Shown: positions 1 to 10,959, numbered from the stretch's first letter. The stretch is DNA of 64,000 bases from Malania oleifera (GCF_029873635.1 NC_080417.1:27805682-27869681); one strand, 5' to 3'. Notes: generated by a model from the sequence alone, not told the origin. Numbers and translations: made by a program.

Positions 1-408
1 ACGAGCGTTGCTTATTAGTTGGACCAGTTCTTCTTTGCCTAATGAGTTGTGCTCATTTTTTGGGCAGTATTCAGGCCTCACGAGCGTTGCTCGTCAGTTA
101 GGTCGGTTCTTCTTTGCCTAATGAGTTGTACTCGTCTTTTGGGCAGTCTTCAGGCCTCACGAGCATTGCTCGTCAGTTGGGCCAGTTCTTCTTTGCCTAA
201 TAAGTCATGCTCATCTTTTGGGCAGTCTTCGGGCCTCACGAGCGTTGCTTATTAGTTGGACCAGTTCTTCTTTGCCTAATGAGTTGTGCTCATTTTTTGG
301 GCAGTATTCAGGCCTCACGAGCTTTGTTTGTCAGTTGGGTTTTTTCTTCTTTGCCTAATGAGTTGTGCTCATCTTTTGGGCAGTCTTCGAGCCTCACAAG
401 TGTTGCTT
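1..408. repeat. 79-bp tandem repeat array (5 units plus a partial)
   Basis: Units begin at 1, 80, 159, 238 and 317, each opening with ACGAG and spaced exactly 79 bp. A decayed sixth unit starts near 396. Each unit contains a TTCTTCTTTGCCTAAT block and a TTTTGGGCAGT block. 79 is not a multiple of three, so reading frames change from unit to unit and the ORFs across it are by-products. The array runs off the left edge, so its full length is unknown. It may be a minisatellite inside a larger retroelement. Confidence 0.9.
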
Positions 409-775
409 TGCTGGAGTGTATGGGTCATTGTGCTTCTTGTCAACAGTTTGTTTTTTTTCATTATTGAAGTTGTCGACTATGATGGGTTTTGAGAACCAAA
501 ATCAGATTGGATCTATGCAGATGTGCACCTTTTTGGATTTGTGCAGTTGCTAGGTTGGATGCAACCTTGATTGGGTGTGGTTGTTTTCTTTCTTACTACT
601 TAAACTTGACCTTTGTTCAATCAATTAAATGACTTGTAGAACATCCTATTAACTATTATTAGCCATCAAGGTGGAGCTTTTCAAGCGCTGAAACTGTGGC
701 ATCCATTTTTTATTTATTTTTTGGCTATTAATGTATGATGGAGAAAAACCATACCATAAGAATCAAGCATATTGG
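409..775. other. Non-coding stretch, nothing recognised
   Basis: AT-rich unique-looking sequence between the 79-bp array and the UBA2-like fragment. No ORF of note, no repeat structure and no RNA gene is visible. Confidence 0.5.
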
Positions 776-1075
776 CTATATAATCTTGTGCATTGAAACA
801 TCAATTGTAGACGGATTCGCATTAGACCTGGAATCTCCCAATATCGCAAGCTGGGTCTCAGTTATTCGTCCGTCAATTTTCTTACTTGGCTTCTTTGACA
901 CGAGCAAGGTGCCATCGACATGCTTGGACGTGACAAAAACATACCCTTTACTTTTCCCATCCGAGGCCGCAAATGGAGAGCTTGCGCTACGTAGGGTCCC
1001 GATCAGTGACAGATCGGACGACATCGAGTATGTCTACGTGTCGGACGGTGCCATTTTGGACGATCTCGATTGAGC
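776..1075 (-). pseudogene. Fragment of a UBA2-like (UBP1-associated protein 2) RNA-binding protein gene
   Basis: The minus-strand frame (ATG at 1024, stop at 776) reads GKSKGYVFVTSKHVDG followed by SKKIDGRITETQLA and ends in STIDVSMHKII. This matches the second half of the first RRM and the linker before the second RRM in plant UBA2-type hnRNP-like proteins, nuclear RNA-binding proteins that bind U-rich RNA. The RNP1 motif is damaged: family KGFGFVTFK or KGYGFVTFK has become KGYVFVTSK, losing a conserved Gly and a Phe. The first half of the RRM is compressed by an internal deletion and the second RRM is absent. The region is more GC-rich than its surroundings. A plus-strand ORF of 112 codons (735-1073) is the antisense shadow. 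Family assignment is by motif recognition only. It could be a processed pseudogene or a transposon-captured exon. Confidence 0.6.
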
Positions 1076-1189
1076 CAATGCATCGACTTTGAATTATTTT
1101 CATGTAGTCATGATCAAGGATTAAAAAAGAAAACCTCTCAAGAAGTTCCACAAACGGCACCAACTGTTGCAGCCAAAAATTGAACGATC

Positions 1190-1420
1190 TTCACGATCCC
1201 TGATCACGACCACCTGAAAAGAGATAAATAAGCAAGGTTGGAGGACCCGGGATATACTCCGGGGGATCTCTCTGATGCCTAAGTCAGGGATTGACTTAAG
1301 AGGTTTTTATGTAATAATAAAGTAGAGTTTAGAATGAGATACCTTAGTCTCTTCTCTGAATCCCCATTTATAGTGATGGAGTTTGACCCAAAGGTGATGT
1401 GCCATTTATTGGCGAATTAT
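1190..1420 (-). repeat. Old LTR remnant (promoter and R/U5-like part)
   Basis: On the minus strand a TATA-like CTATAAATGGGG (near 1370) is followed by a tract ending in CTGACTTAGGCATCAGAGAG (near 1270-1290) and a C/G-rich GTATATCCCGGGTCC. TATA, then CTGACTT..GC.TC.GAG, then a GC-rich end is a familiar pattern of plant Ty3/gypsy (Tat/Ogre-type) LTRs. No second LTR, PBS or coding region is attached, so it is treated as a relic. Confidence 0.4.
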
Positions 1421-2229
1421 GGTGCAAGCTTGAATCGCTCCGATTGTTACAGTGTTGGTGTAGATTGCTCTAGTCATCATGGAGTTGGCGTCAATTGCTT
1501 TGACTAAGCAGTTGACTTAGGTGGTAACTACCCTCATCATGCTGGGCTCTAGTCTCCTCTAAACTTATGATAAGTGATATATTTGGGGTATATCAATATC
1601 GTAGTAGATGCACAAAGATGACATTAACCATACTCTCCATGACTGCTCCATTTAGCTATTCATAATACTTATAAATAAGTAGTCATAAATAGCGATCTTG
1701 ATTTTGGTCGATCACAAATTGTTATATCTTTCATTTTTTGGACAATTTATACTTGGAATATTCTTGATCTTTTTCCTATTCCATTCATCACAAGGTGATG
1801 CATTATGCATTTGAGACGTATATTAACTTGCGTCAATAGCGTGAAAAGATGATGTTCATGGCTACTTGGTTGACCTTCTACTTAGTTGCTAGAATGGTTA
1901 GGTGATTTCTCGAGGTAATTTTTGTCATCTGGTCGCTTAAATCAACTAGTCCAGCTAGCCAATCACTTTAAATCAACCAATTGACATCAATATAACAAAA
2001 TAATTATATTACTAAATAAAAAATTTTAAAATATATGTAAAATATTTGTTAGATGTAATTTCATAAAAAAATTTAATGACTATACACATAATAAAACAAA
2101 TAAAACATAGTTGAATATTTTAAAGTCAAGTAACCTATCAAACATATATAATGTTAAAAAAAACCATAAACTAAAATTTCAAAATTCATGCTTCATAAAT
2201 TTAAATTATAAAGTTGAATGTTTTTTTTT
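1421..2229. other. AT-rich non-coding stretch
   Basis: No ORF above 60 codons and no clear repeat boundary. It becomes very AT-rich after about 1980 and leads into the duplicated sequence at 2230. Confidence 0.5.
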
Positions 2230-3240
2230 TTGGTGTAAAATATGAATTTTAAATAGATAAGGAAAATCAAATTTATGTTAATTGGTTTACCTTTGTTCGA
2301 GGCAATTCATTGGTTTTCTCTTAATTTTATCTAATTTGTTATGTTATTAAATATGATATTCAATCAGACTTCAAAAGTGAGTCGCAATTTGACCGACTAA
2401 CCAATCCAAGCTGATTTTTAAATTATATTTTATGTTTTGAAGATATATTTAGTTGTTTAATTTGCATGAAAGTTATATATTACAAATATTTTGGAATAAT
2501 ATAATTATCTAAGTATTTTTTCTAAATTATTAGTATTATTTATTTTTTTATATTTTAAAAAAAGTTTAAATAATAATTTATTTATATTTTTATGTTTATA
2601 TCAATTAGTTGACCCAAATCAATTAGACCCTTTAAATTAGTTAATCTAAGAATTAGATATCTGATTCACTTATATGTTCAATTCTCAAAAACATATATTT
2701 TACTTAATTGACTAATGTTTTCAATTTAATTTATTAAATTAATGTCGTTTTTTATATGTATCTTATTACAAATGAAAAAAGGGTAAAATTATCATTTATT
2801 ATGAATAAAAATTAATTTTTCACTAAATTTAACTGTTAATTAACTACTGACGAGCGAAAGGTCCTTTTAGTGCATAAAAATAAATCTCAAGTAATTTTTT
2901 TTTTTTTTTGTAGTAGTAGTTTTCAAAAACTCAAAAGTGAATTGTTGTATTAAAAAAACTTAGTAAATGTTGTTGAGTTTTACTAGATAAATAAATATGG
3001 AGTGTCAATAGTACTTTTGAAGTATCAATAGCCTTTTACTTTACAATTTATCATACGAGTCTTCCCTTTACAAGTGAAAAAGTAAATACAAAAAGGACAA
3101 TAAATTTGTTATTTCGTTGGAGAATCAAAAATAAGATTATCATTTGATACATGAAAAAATAAAAGTGGAGTGCCAATGGTATTTTCTAGAGTGTTGGAGT
3201 GCCAATAGTATTTTCTAGAGTGTCAATAGTTTTCAAATTT
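2230..3240. repeat. Old AT-rich repeat, tandem copy 1
   Basis: The block with TTAATTGGTTTACCTTTG, GATATTCAATCAGACT and GCGAAAGGTCCTTTTAG recurs as a second, diverged copy that begins near 3300 and continues after the gypsy insertion at 12239-12870. The offset between copies is about 1.08 kb. No coding potential is seen. It may be a decayed transposon or LTR. Confidence 0.6.
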
Positions 3241-3299
3241 TTGAAAAGATCCTAATATATATATAATAAAAATTTTTCCGAGATGTATAAATGAATAAA

Positions 3300-3454
3300 T
3301 ATATTAAATTAGTAGTCTTTATAATAAAAACTAGTCCAAAATGGGTAAAGAAATACAAATTTATATTAATTGGTTGATCTTTGTTTAAACCAATTCATTG
3401 ATTTCTCTCGATTTTATCCAAATTGATATGTTACTGAATATGATATTCAACCAG
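3300..3454. repeat. Old AT-rich repeat, tandem copy 2, left part
   Basis: Matches the beginning of copy 1 (TTAATTGGTTGATCTTTG, GATATTCAACCAG). The match stops exactly where the gypsy LTR begins and resumes on its far side at 12239. The last five bases, ACCAG (3450-3454), are the left target-site duplication. Confidence 0.65.
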
Positions 3455-4045
3455 TGATAGGTATCAAAATGCCTTGCCTATTTCCTTTGCTAACATGGTG
3501 ATACATGGACGACCTCTAGATTTCTACAATCAATAAATCTGTTTTGCAGGAATTCATAGGATTAATTGAAGATCATACTTGAAGACCATCTAACTATTTG
3601 GATGGAAGACTTGAAGACTTTATTATTATTATGTTGACTTCTTAATTTTCTTGGATATGTTATTACAAGACTATTTGGTGCTTGAAGATCATATTTGAAG
3701 ACCCAAGTGAAGTATTGAAGAAAAGTCCATAGATTGCAATATTGGTACTTGTTAGTTTAAATCACTTGAATGAATATTAGTTTGCTAACATAGAACTTAT
3801 ATTCTTGAATCTTTGAAATAGCAAATTTTTGCATATAACTTGATTTATTTGTGAAAGAACCAATTGGAACTTAATTGCTAGACAAGTTATACACCTTTTC
3901 AAAATCCTTGAACATGTAAACTAAAGCATGATTTATGGTGTTTATGTTTGGTTGATTTAATTCTCAAGTTAAAGTATTTTGAGTGTATGTACTGGTGTGA
4001 GGATTGAACTATAGGACATAGGTAGACTAACCCCGTCCTACGTCA
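3455..4045 (+). repeat. 5' LTR of the Reina-like element (shortened)
   Basis: Begins TGATAGGTATCAAAATGCC and ends CCGTCCTACGTCA, directly followed by the primer site. It is 591 bp, against 1274 bp for the 3' LTR. The middle segment that carries the TATA box in the 3' copy is absent, so this LTR probably lost its promoter. Confidence 0.88.
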
Positions 4046-4048
4046 TCT

Positions 4049-4061
4049 TGGTATCAGAGCC
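4049..4061 (+). promoter_or_regulatory. Primer binding site (initiator tRNA-Met)
   Basis: TGGTATCAGAGCC lies three bases after the 5' LTR end. It is the standard plant PBS complementary to the 3' end of initiator tRNA-Met and fixes the element's orientation as plus. Confidence 0.88.
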
Positions 4062-4542
4062 TGGGTTGAATTAGGAGAACCCTCTAAGTCCCAACATCTT
4101 TAGCTTTCTACTGTCAACTTGATGTGCAATTTTCTCTATCAAAACCTTACTACCTTGAAAAAATTTCAACACAAAAGTGTTAGGAAATTCTCTTAGCTTT
4201 CGTTTGATACCAAGATCACTCTATTTGTAGTTCTCTAGCAAAATATGTGCCCAAAGTACTGAAGGGCATTTGCGGGTGAAAATACATTAGCAACTCACGA
4301 GATTTCAGTTTCAGACTTAAACCATCAACATTTTCAAGAAAACAAGCGATGGTTTTTGCCCATAACAGCCTACCCACATTCTGAATCTTGAATATTTGGA
4401 TGTTAGTTAGGTTAAGCTCATCCTTGAACTTACTCTGTGTGACCAAACACCATTCCAAGGGTTGCCCCAATGTTGTCTGAAGTCTTCCCCAACCTCTAAG
4501 ATGTCTATTCAAGTTGGGAATCCTTACCAAGGTCATAGGATT
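4062..4542 (+). other. Leader of the Reina-like element, with an antisense ORF
   Basis: The stretch between PBS and gag has no sense ORF. On the minus strand there is a 106-codon open frame (4536 to 4216) starting MTLVRIPNLNRHLRGWG. I do not recognise it. It could be chance or a captured host exon. The SIRE-type solo LTR interrupts the leader at 4543. Confidence 0.4.
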
Positions 4543-6480
4543 TGTTAACCTTATAGGTCACGCCCTGATTTTGATAATGACAAATACTCTTATATTTAAT
4601 GAATATCTAGTTCATGTGCAGGTCCATATTAGCAGGTCATTAATGGCACGTAAAAGATCAAAGCTTGAAGACAAATTCATATTCTTAATTGTAATATTTT
4701 TAGTGAAATTTGTCTGTAATAGTAATTAAGGTATTCGGTTTGTAATAAGCACACACATCACATGCATGGTTAATCTTGTAAGCTCAAAACAAATCATAAT
4801 GCGAAATCACCATAAATGTTTCGGTCAACCATGACTCAAATGGTTCGGTCGACCAGGAGACTTTTGAACTGAAAGACTCGGTCGACCGGAGAGGGAGATT
4901 TTCCAAACTTTCGAGGTTCGGTCAACCGACCACTTTTGTACTCCAACTACCTAGTCGACCGGAGGGTCCTCGGGAGAATTCCCAGCGGTCTGATCGACCG
5001 AACCATACAGTTCAAAAAGGCCCGATCGACCGAACCTCGGAAGTTTGGAAAATCTCCCTCTTCGGTCGACCGAGTCTTTCAGTTCAAAAGTCCCCTGGTC
5101 GACCGAACCATTTGAGTCATGGTCGACCGAAACATTTATGGTCGACAGGACCTCTCTGGTTGCTCCTATTTTTTTACCGCGGTTAATAATTTTAAACAGG
5201 GTTAAATTGGTTTAAGTGTCATTAAACTTTTCCAACAATCCCTAATAGGTCCCCAACGGTCAAATATTTTTCTATGTCTATATATACTTTTCATTTGGGA
5301 AAATTAATGAGTGATTGGAGAAAAAGGATTAAAGATTTCTCTCTCAAGCAAAAATACTCCTTTTGATTTGTATTACTCATACCTTTCTTACAAACACTCT
5401 AGCTTACCTCTTCAAGTTCAAAATCATTTGTAAGTGCCTTGAGTGTATGTTCTAAAAGGTTTTGCTCTCATTGTTTGAAGTGTTTGAATCGATTTTTCTC
5501 TCGAGAGGATAACCTAAGTTTTCTTAGGAGGCTTTGCTAATAAGCCTACCCTAAGAAGACTTGTGGTAAACTTCCGAGTGTTGCATTATCATTGCAATAT
5601 CTTTGGAAGTTTTATTTGTTTTTGGTTTGCAAAAACATATTTCAAGCTTACTTAAATATCTTATGGAATTTATTGAACCATTTGTGAAAAGATATTTGTG
5701 CTTGTTACACTAATCTTTGTGGTAATATTTATACAAGTATATATATCATTTGCTGAAAACAAAGATTATCTATTTTGCAATCCAAGCATATACACATTCG
5801 TGTGATTGAGATATTCTCTGATTGATATTCTTGAGGCTTGCTTGGTATTATGTGTAAACATGTTTGATTGAATATTTTGAGATACACAGATTATTATTGA
5901 TACTCTCACGTACTCACTACATTGATAGAAAACATTTTTGAGAATTAAACTACTTAGACCACATTGAGCTTACATTATTAAATCATCTGTGGTGTATGTA
6001 ATATTGTGCGCATTTGTGGTACAAATTTGCTTTACATGAAAGCACCCGTATACTATACCTTCTGATTGTATATCTGAGAGATTCCAGGCGTGGCCTGAGG
6101 GGGCGGTAATCCAGCCCGGTAAGGATTGGTGTAAAGGTTGAGGTCAGCCCTGTGATAATTTGACCTAGTTTGTATAGGTGCCACTCCACCCGTTCAAGTG
6201 AGCAAGTTAGTGTGATAATCCTTGTGCTGGTTAGCCAAGGCGGGGACGTAGGCAGTTGGCCGAACCTCAATAACATATTTGCATGACACCCTTTATTTAC
6301 TGCTTTCTGGTGCTTGTGCGATTAATTAAACTGCTTCATTTAAATTTCTGATATATTTACATTATTCACATTAGATTGACCATAGGGTTGTGAACATACT
6401 TCTATTAGGAGGAACACCTAGGGGTTAAATTTTAAAAATACCAATTCACCCCCCCTCTTGGGATCACAGTAAAGCTAATA
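4543..6480 (+). mobile_element. Solo LTR of a SIRE-like Ty1/copia element
   Basis: Begins TGTTAACCTTATAGGTCACG and ends CACAGTAAAGCTAATA (the terminal CA has mutated to TA). It is flanked by perfect 5-bp duplications GGATT (4538-4542 and 6481-6485). The 1938 bp match the LTRs at 24846, 46057 and 51696 in their start (GGTCACRCCC.GTTTTGATAATGACAAATACTC), in a GGCGGGGACGTAGGCA block near the 3' end (6239-6254), and in a terminal ACCCCCCCTCTTGGGA. No internal sequence is present, as expected after LTR-LTR recombination. It contains a long hairpin at 4809-5142. Confidence 0.9.
4809..5142. repeat. Long inverted repeat (hairpin) inside the solo LTR
   Basis: The left arm 4809-4929 and right arm 5023-5142 are reverse complements over about 120 bp with roughly six mismatches, separated by a loop of about 93 nt. 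Within the arms the palindrome GGTCGACC and variants recur every 25-50 bp. If the LTR is transcribed, the RNA could fold into a long duplex. Confidence 0.88.
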
Positions 6481-6691
6481 GGATTATTGTTGAAAGAGAG
6501 TCACCTATGCTTATTATAGAAAGACCTTCTCTCCCTCCACAAAGGTGAGTGAATCGCCAAGATGACTTTGTTAGGAGACCCCCACATCATGAGCCCTATG
6601 CCCAACATTGGGATGATGAAGACTATGATATGATGACATTCACATTAGGAGATCTTGCCGAAGGGACCAACATGATCCTTACGAGGATGTA

Positions 6692-7663
6692 ATGATGCAA
6701 GGAAAGATAGAAGCCCCCACCTATAATGGGCAGATGGACCCTAAAGTCTTCCAAGGTTGGTTGACTGAGATGGATTCCTATTTTGATTGGTATAAAATAA
6801 TTTACCCTCATCGGGTTAAGTTTGCAAAAATGAGGTTAACGGGGCAAGCAAAGCTCCATTGGATGAATGTCGAGAGGCAAGAAGTCAGGTTAGATCATCA
6901 ACCCATTGAGCATTGAGATCTAATGAAGGATAGATTAAGGGAGAAGGATGTACCCCTTAGCTATAGAGAGCTCCTTATGGATTAGCATTACATCTTGCGC
7001 CAAGGTAGCATGACTGTTTCAGAATACATTAGTCAATTCAATGAGTTATGTATAAGATGTGGTGTCTATGAGACTATTAGTCAACATATCTCCTAATTTT
7101 GCATAGGATTAAAGCTTGAACTAAGGAGAAAATTGTTTCCCCATCACATTGAGTCCTTTGAACAAGCCTATAATTTAGCTCATGACTTTGAGCAAATGAA
7201 TGAAGGGCTTATGGGAAAATAGTTTGGCCCCCCTTCAAATGAGTCACACTCTCAAAGGGTACAAAGCTATAAAAAGTCTTGACCAGCACACTCAGGTCCA
7301 GATGCCTCCCAAGGGAGCAATCCCACAGTCCAACAACCTATGGACAAAGGAAAAGCACCTATGACTGGATCCTCTCACCAGAGTTTTGGTAGTGCAGTGT
7401 GCTTCAAGTGCCATAAACAAGGACACTTTTCCAAATAATGTCCCACTAGGAATTTGGTGTCTGATAAGAAAGATGGTGAGAAAAAGAAGAAGGGAAAGAA
7501 AGAAACTAGTGGACAAACCTTGAATATCATAAATGAAAAGCTGTTTGAGCAAGAAAGTCACGATACACAGGAAGTGTCGGTGGTTGTTACTAAGGAGACT
7601 AAAACACCCCTTATCGAGAAGGAAACACCACTAGAAGTATCCTCCATACCTTCTGGAGTTTAA
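6692..7663 (+). pseudogene. Broken gag of the Reina-like gypsy element
   Basis: Opens MMQGKIEAPTYNGQMDPKVF and continues in one frame through a retrotransposon gag domain (W-rich N-terminus, MRLTGQAKLHW, LRQGSMTVSEYISQFNELC). The zinc knuckle CFKCHKQGHFSK is next, then a lysine-rich tail ending at 7661. Gag forms the virus-like particle and the knuckle binds element RNA. At least five in-frame stops interrupt it, including one (TAA) inside the knuckle just before its last cysteine. Most stops are one C-to-T or G-to-A change from the family residue (Trp, Gln or Arg codon). The start is uncertain because the leader is interrupted by the solo LTR. Confidence 0.8.
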
Positions 7664-8772
7664 GGATGTCATCTTTGAACCACCTAGTGAGTTACCTTCC
7701 ATGAGAGAGATTCAAAATGGCATTGACCTAGTTCCTAGTTCATCTCTACCTAATTTACCATATCATGAGTGAACTCGAGAGAACATGAGATGTTGATGAA
7801 ACAAGTAAATGAAATGAGGGAACATGACTCTATTCAGGATAGCATAAGTTTATGTGTCTGCCCTACTCTCCTTACTCCCAAGAAAGATGACACTTGGGGC
7901 ATGTGCATCGATAGTGGAGCAATCAAGAATAGGTTTCCCAAAACCATTGTTTTCGATAGAGATGTGAAACTTGTAGGGTACTTCTAGAAAGCCTTGTGGG
8001 CTATGTTACGCACCAAACTCCAGTTTTCTAGTGCCTACCATTCCCAAACTAATGGGCAAACCGAGGTAGTGATAGAATCCTTAGGGACCTATTGAAATGT
8101 TTGGTAGGTGATAACATCATAACTTGGGATTTATGCTTTCCTATGGACGATTTTGCATTTAATAGTTCCGTGGATAGGACCACAGGACTAAGCCCATTTC
8201 AAGTTGTCACTGGATATAGCCCTAGGAAGTTTTCAAATCTTAATCCACTACCATCTGAGTCTTGAGTGAGTGAGTAGACTAATACATTTTCAAAGCACAT
8301 ACATGATTTACACTCTGAAATAAGAATGAAAATTAATTTGAATGATGAACATTATAAATCTAGTGCTGACATACATCACAGGTTGCAAAAATTTTCAAAG
8401 GGTGATATGGTTATAGTTTGTATTCGTCCCAAACAGATTCCTGTAGGAAGGGTAAGAAAGTTGCATGCTAAATAGATGGGATATTTCAAAGTTTTAAATA
8501 AAATGAGTTCTAATGCTTATATGCTTGATATTCCTATTGATTTTAGCATAAGAAATGATTTTAATATTGAAAATCTAACCCTTTTTCTTGAAACATCATC
8601 TTTTGTGGAGCCTTCAAATTTTAACCATGCAAGTGATCCTACTTTATTCCCCACTCCTCTTGAACAAGAAACCCCAGAGTTATCTTTGCCTCCACCTTTA
8701 CCCATACCAAAGAACCTGGATAAGATCGAAGAGATCTTGGATGACAAAACAACGTTCACACGAGCAAGATGA
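7664..8772 (+). pseudogene. Pol remnant: RT N-terminus fused to integrase C-terminus
   Basis: Reads KDVIFEPPSELPSMREIQNG, then CPTLLTPKKDDTWGMCIDSG, the RT palm N-terminus. Near 7925 it jumps in frame to NRFPKTIVFDRDVKLVGYF and SSAYHSQTNGQTEVV, the second half of the integrase catalytic core. It ends with the integrase C-terminal part (RIRPKQIPVGR, LHAK, NAYMLDIPIDF). The RT active-site region, RNase H, the integrase zinc finger and half the core are deleted. No protease is seen between gag and RT. The last piece, 8476-8772, is open for 98 codons. Stops and frameshifts elsewhere make it non-functional. Confidence 0.8.
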
Positions 8773-8782
8773 TATCCAAAGT

Positions 8783-10825
8783 TGTGACGACCTTATTAAT
8801 TTCCCCATATATTTTTTTTCAAAATATAATAAAATCAATATCACAAATCTCAGTAGATCATAATCCACTTGGACCCATGGGTACCAGGGATACATTAGAA
8901 ACACATCATGGAAGCCTATGCAGCAAGAAACATAAATCATAAACACCTCATTATACCATACATCACAATACCAGAGTTACTACAATCAATGTATTATAAA
9001 TACGACAACATCCATCACATTACCATAAATACCAGAGTCACTATATTCACTGTATTTCAGTATATACATCCCAAAAACAAAATCTAGGGACACTTCCCAC
9101 AAAATCCAACTGTCCCTACTAAAACTTACCCTTCAAAGAGGGCAGACAAATAGCACTAGATCAGCGGGGCTTTTCCCGCTCTCCTATTTGGGGCTTCTGA
9201 AAAGTTTATAAATTTTTTGGGTGAGACACCTCTCAGTAAGGGAAATAAACTAATACCAATGGGTGGTAACATGAGTATTCCGTGTTATACATATATCATA
9301 TAGAACATATTCAGTAACTGTCAGAACATACTGCATTTTCATAAACATATTTCATCTCATATAATAATAATACAAAAACATTCATGGTAGGTTAGCTGGC
9401 TGTTGTCATGTATTACCCCCACATGACTAGGTTGTGTGGCCCAAAGGTGGGACCTGACAATGGTTGGCCAACCACTACCAAGTCAAAAGTACAGTCTGTA
9501 AGTCTGATGGGTCCGCTTGACTTGGTCCGTACACCAGGGGCGCTCACACACTTCTTAAAACCACATCGACCATCCAATCTCACACCACTCCGTATAGCAG
9601 CGTTAACACAAATATCATGATCATGATAACCATGGACACATAGCAATGGTACCGTGCAAGTGCTAGCCTAGACCAAGCCAACCAGGTTCTGATACCATAT
9701 AACATATATTGAAACTGTGATACATGGATATTTCATATCATTAATTTCAAATCAATCATATCACTTTGCATATATACGTATATCATGAAAATCATCGGCC
9801 CGTATGCCAGTATTTCACATTTTACCATAGCTCGGCACGTAGGCCGGCAAATCATATACATAGCTCAGCTTGTACGCTAGCAAATCATTTCCATAGCTCG
9901 GCCCATACGCCGGGAAATCATATACATAGCTCGTCCCGTACGCTGGCAAACATATCACAATTTTGGCCCATACACCGATTTTCCATTATAAAAATCCGTA
10001 TCATTAACACATTCCCAGAAACAGTATTTCATATTAATTTCTACTCATGCCACACTAAACAAGTTTTTCGTATATTTAACATATCATCACTTTCAACAGC
10101 ATTTTCCTAAATATAAATCATATATAAATATATTTATTTTCATGAAATCAAATGCTATAACAATATACATATTTTTCATAAAATACTAGTTTAGTTTATC
10201 CCCTTACCTGATTCTTGAAAAGCCCCTAAGAAAATCTGTCCTGCACCAGTAAGGTTCCCTACTCAACACCCTAAAAACAACATTTCTCATAACTAAAGTT
10301 CAGTATTTCTACGCGTATAACACTTTCTACAACTGCCAAATAACCAAATACTGAGTAGAAAGCCAAACCCTGGATTTGGGATGGTTTCCAACTTAGCCCC
10401 ACCAATGATCCGCTCTGGCAGATTTGCAGAAAACTTTCTCAATAGCGTCGTGGTGGCTTTAGATTGTTGAACCAGCAAAAATCTGACCCGAAATCAAAGA
10501 GAGAAGGAGAGGGAACCGAATGGGAGAGAAAAAGAGGGTTCTGCGTTGAATTTCCATCAAAAATCCAAGTTTTTCAATATTTATAGGGCTGGATTCGTCG
10601 ATGAGCCACGTCATCTCGTCGACGGGTCCTTTAATAATTTCGTCGATGAAACCCACTCCTTGTCGACAAAATTCAGATTGCCCAAAACCTCTCTCGGCAT
10701 TTCCTCGTCGACGAGACACGTCACCTCGCGTTCGTCGATGTGGCCTACCGCCTCCTTCTTTTTTTGTTTCCATTTTCCACATTCTTAATCATTATTTAAA
10801 TACTATTATTCTTCGGGTCATTACA
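8783..10825 (-). mobile_element. Solo LTR, Tekay-like gypsy chromovirus
   Basis: In plus coordinates it runs TGTGACGACCTTATTAA to TTCTTCGGGTCATTACA, 2043 bp, with perfect 5-bp duplications AAAGT (8778-8782 and 10826-10830). Orientation is minus by comparison with the LTR at 55035-58132, whose primer site shows its direction. It shares the GGGTGAGACACCTCTCAGTAAG block (9220-9241) with the other LTRs of this type. It also carries a cluster of TCGTCGACGA-type palindromes (10590-10740) and a 32-37-bp minisatellite (about 9830-9960). ORFs inside it are not genes. Confidence 0.88.
9830..9960. repeat. Minisatellite in the solo LTR
   Basis: About four imperfect units of 32-37 bp, built on CATAGCTCGGCNCGTACGCCGG followed by AAATCAT. 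The corresponding part of the other Tekay-type LTRs holds different tandem repeats. Confidence 0.75.
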
Positions 10826-10942
10826 AAAGTTCTTTGTCAAGTGGAGAGACAAACCACTTTTCAAAAGGGGCTGATACTTAAAGGAGACCTCCTTCGTTGC
10901 AACCCGAAGTACATCACCTCTAATTCTTTAGAGAAGAATTCT

Positions 10943-10959
10943 TTTGGGCCCGGGAGAGA
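10943..10959 (+). promoter_or_regulatory. Purine-rich tract before the 3' LTR (Reina-like element)
   Basis: TTTGGGCCCGGGAGAGA abuts the 3' LTR start TGATAGGG at 10960. The position fits the plus-strand primer tract, although it is interrupted by pyrimidines. Confidence 0.6.
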
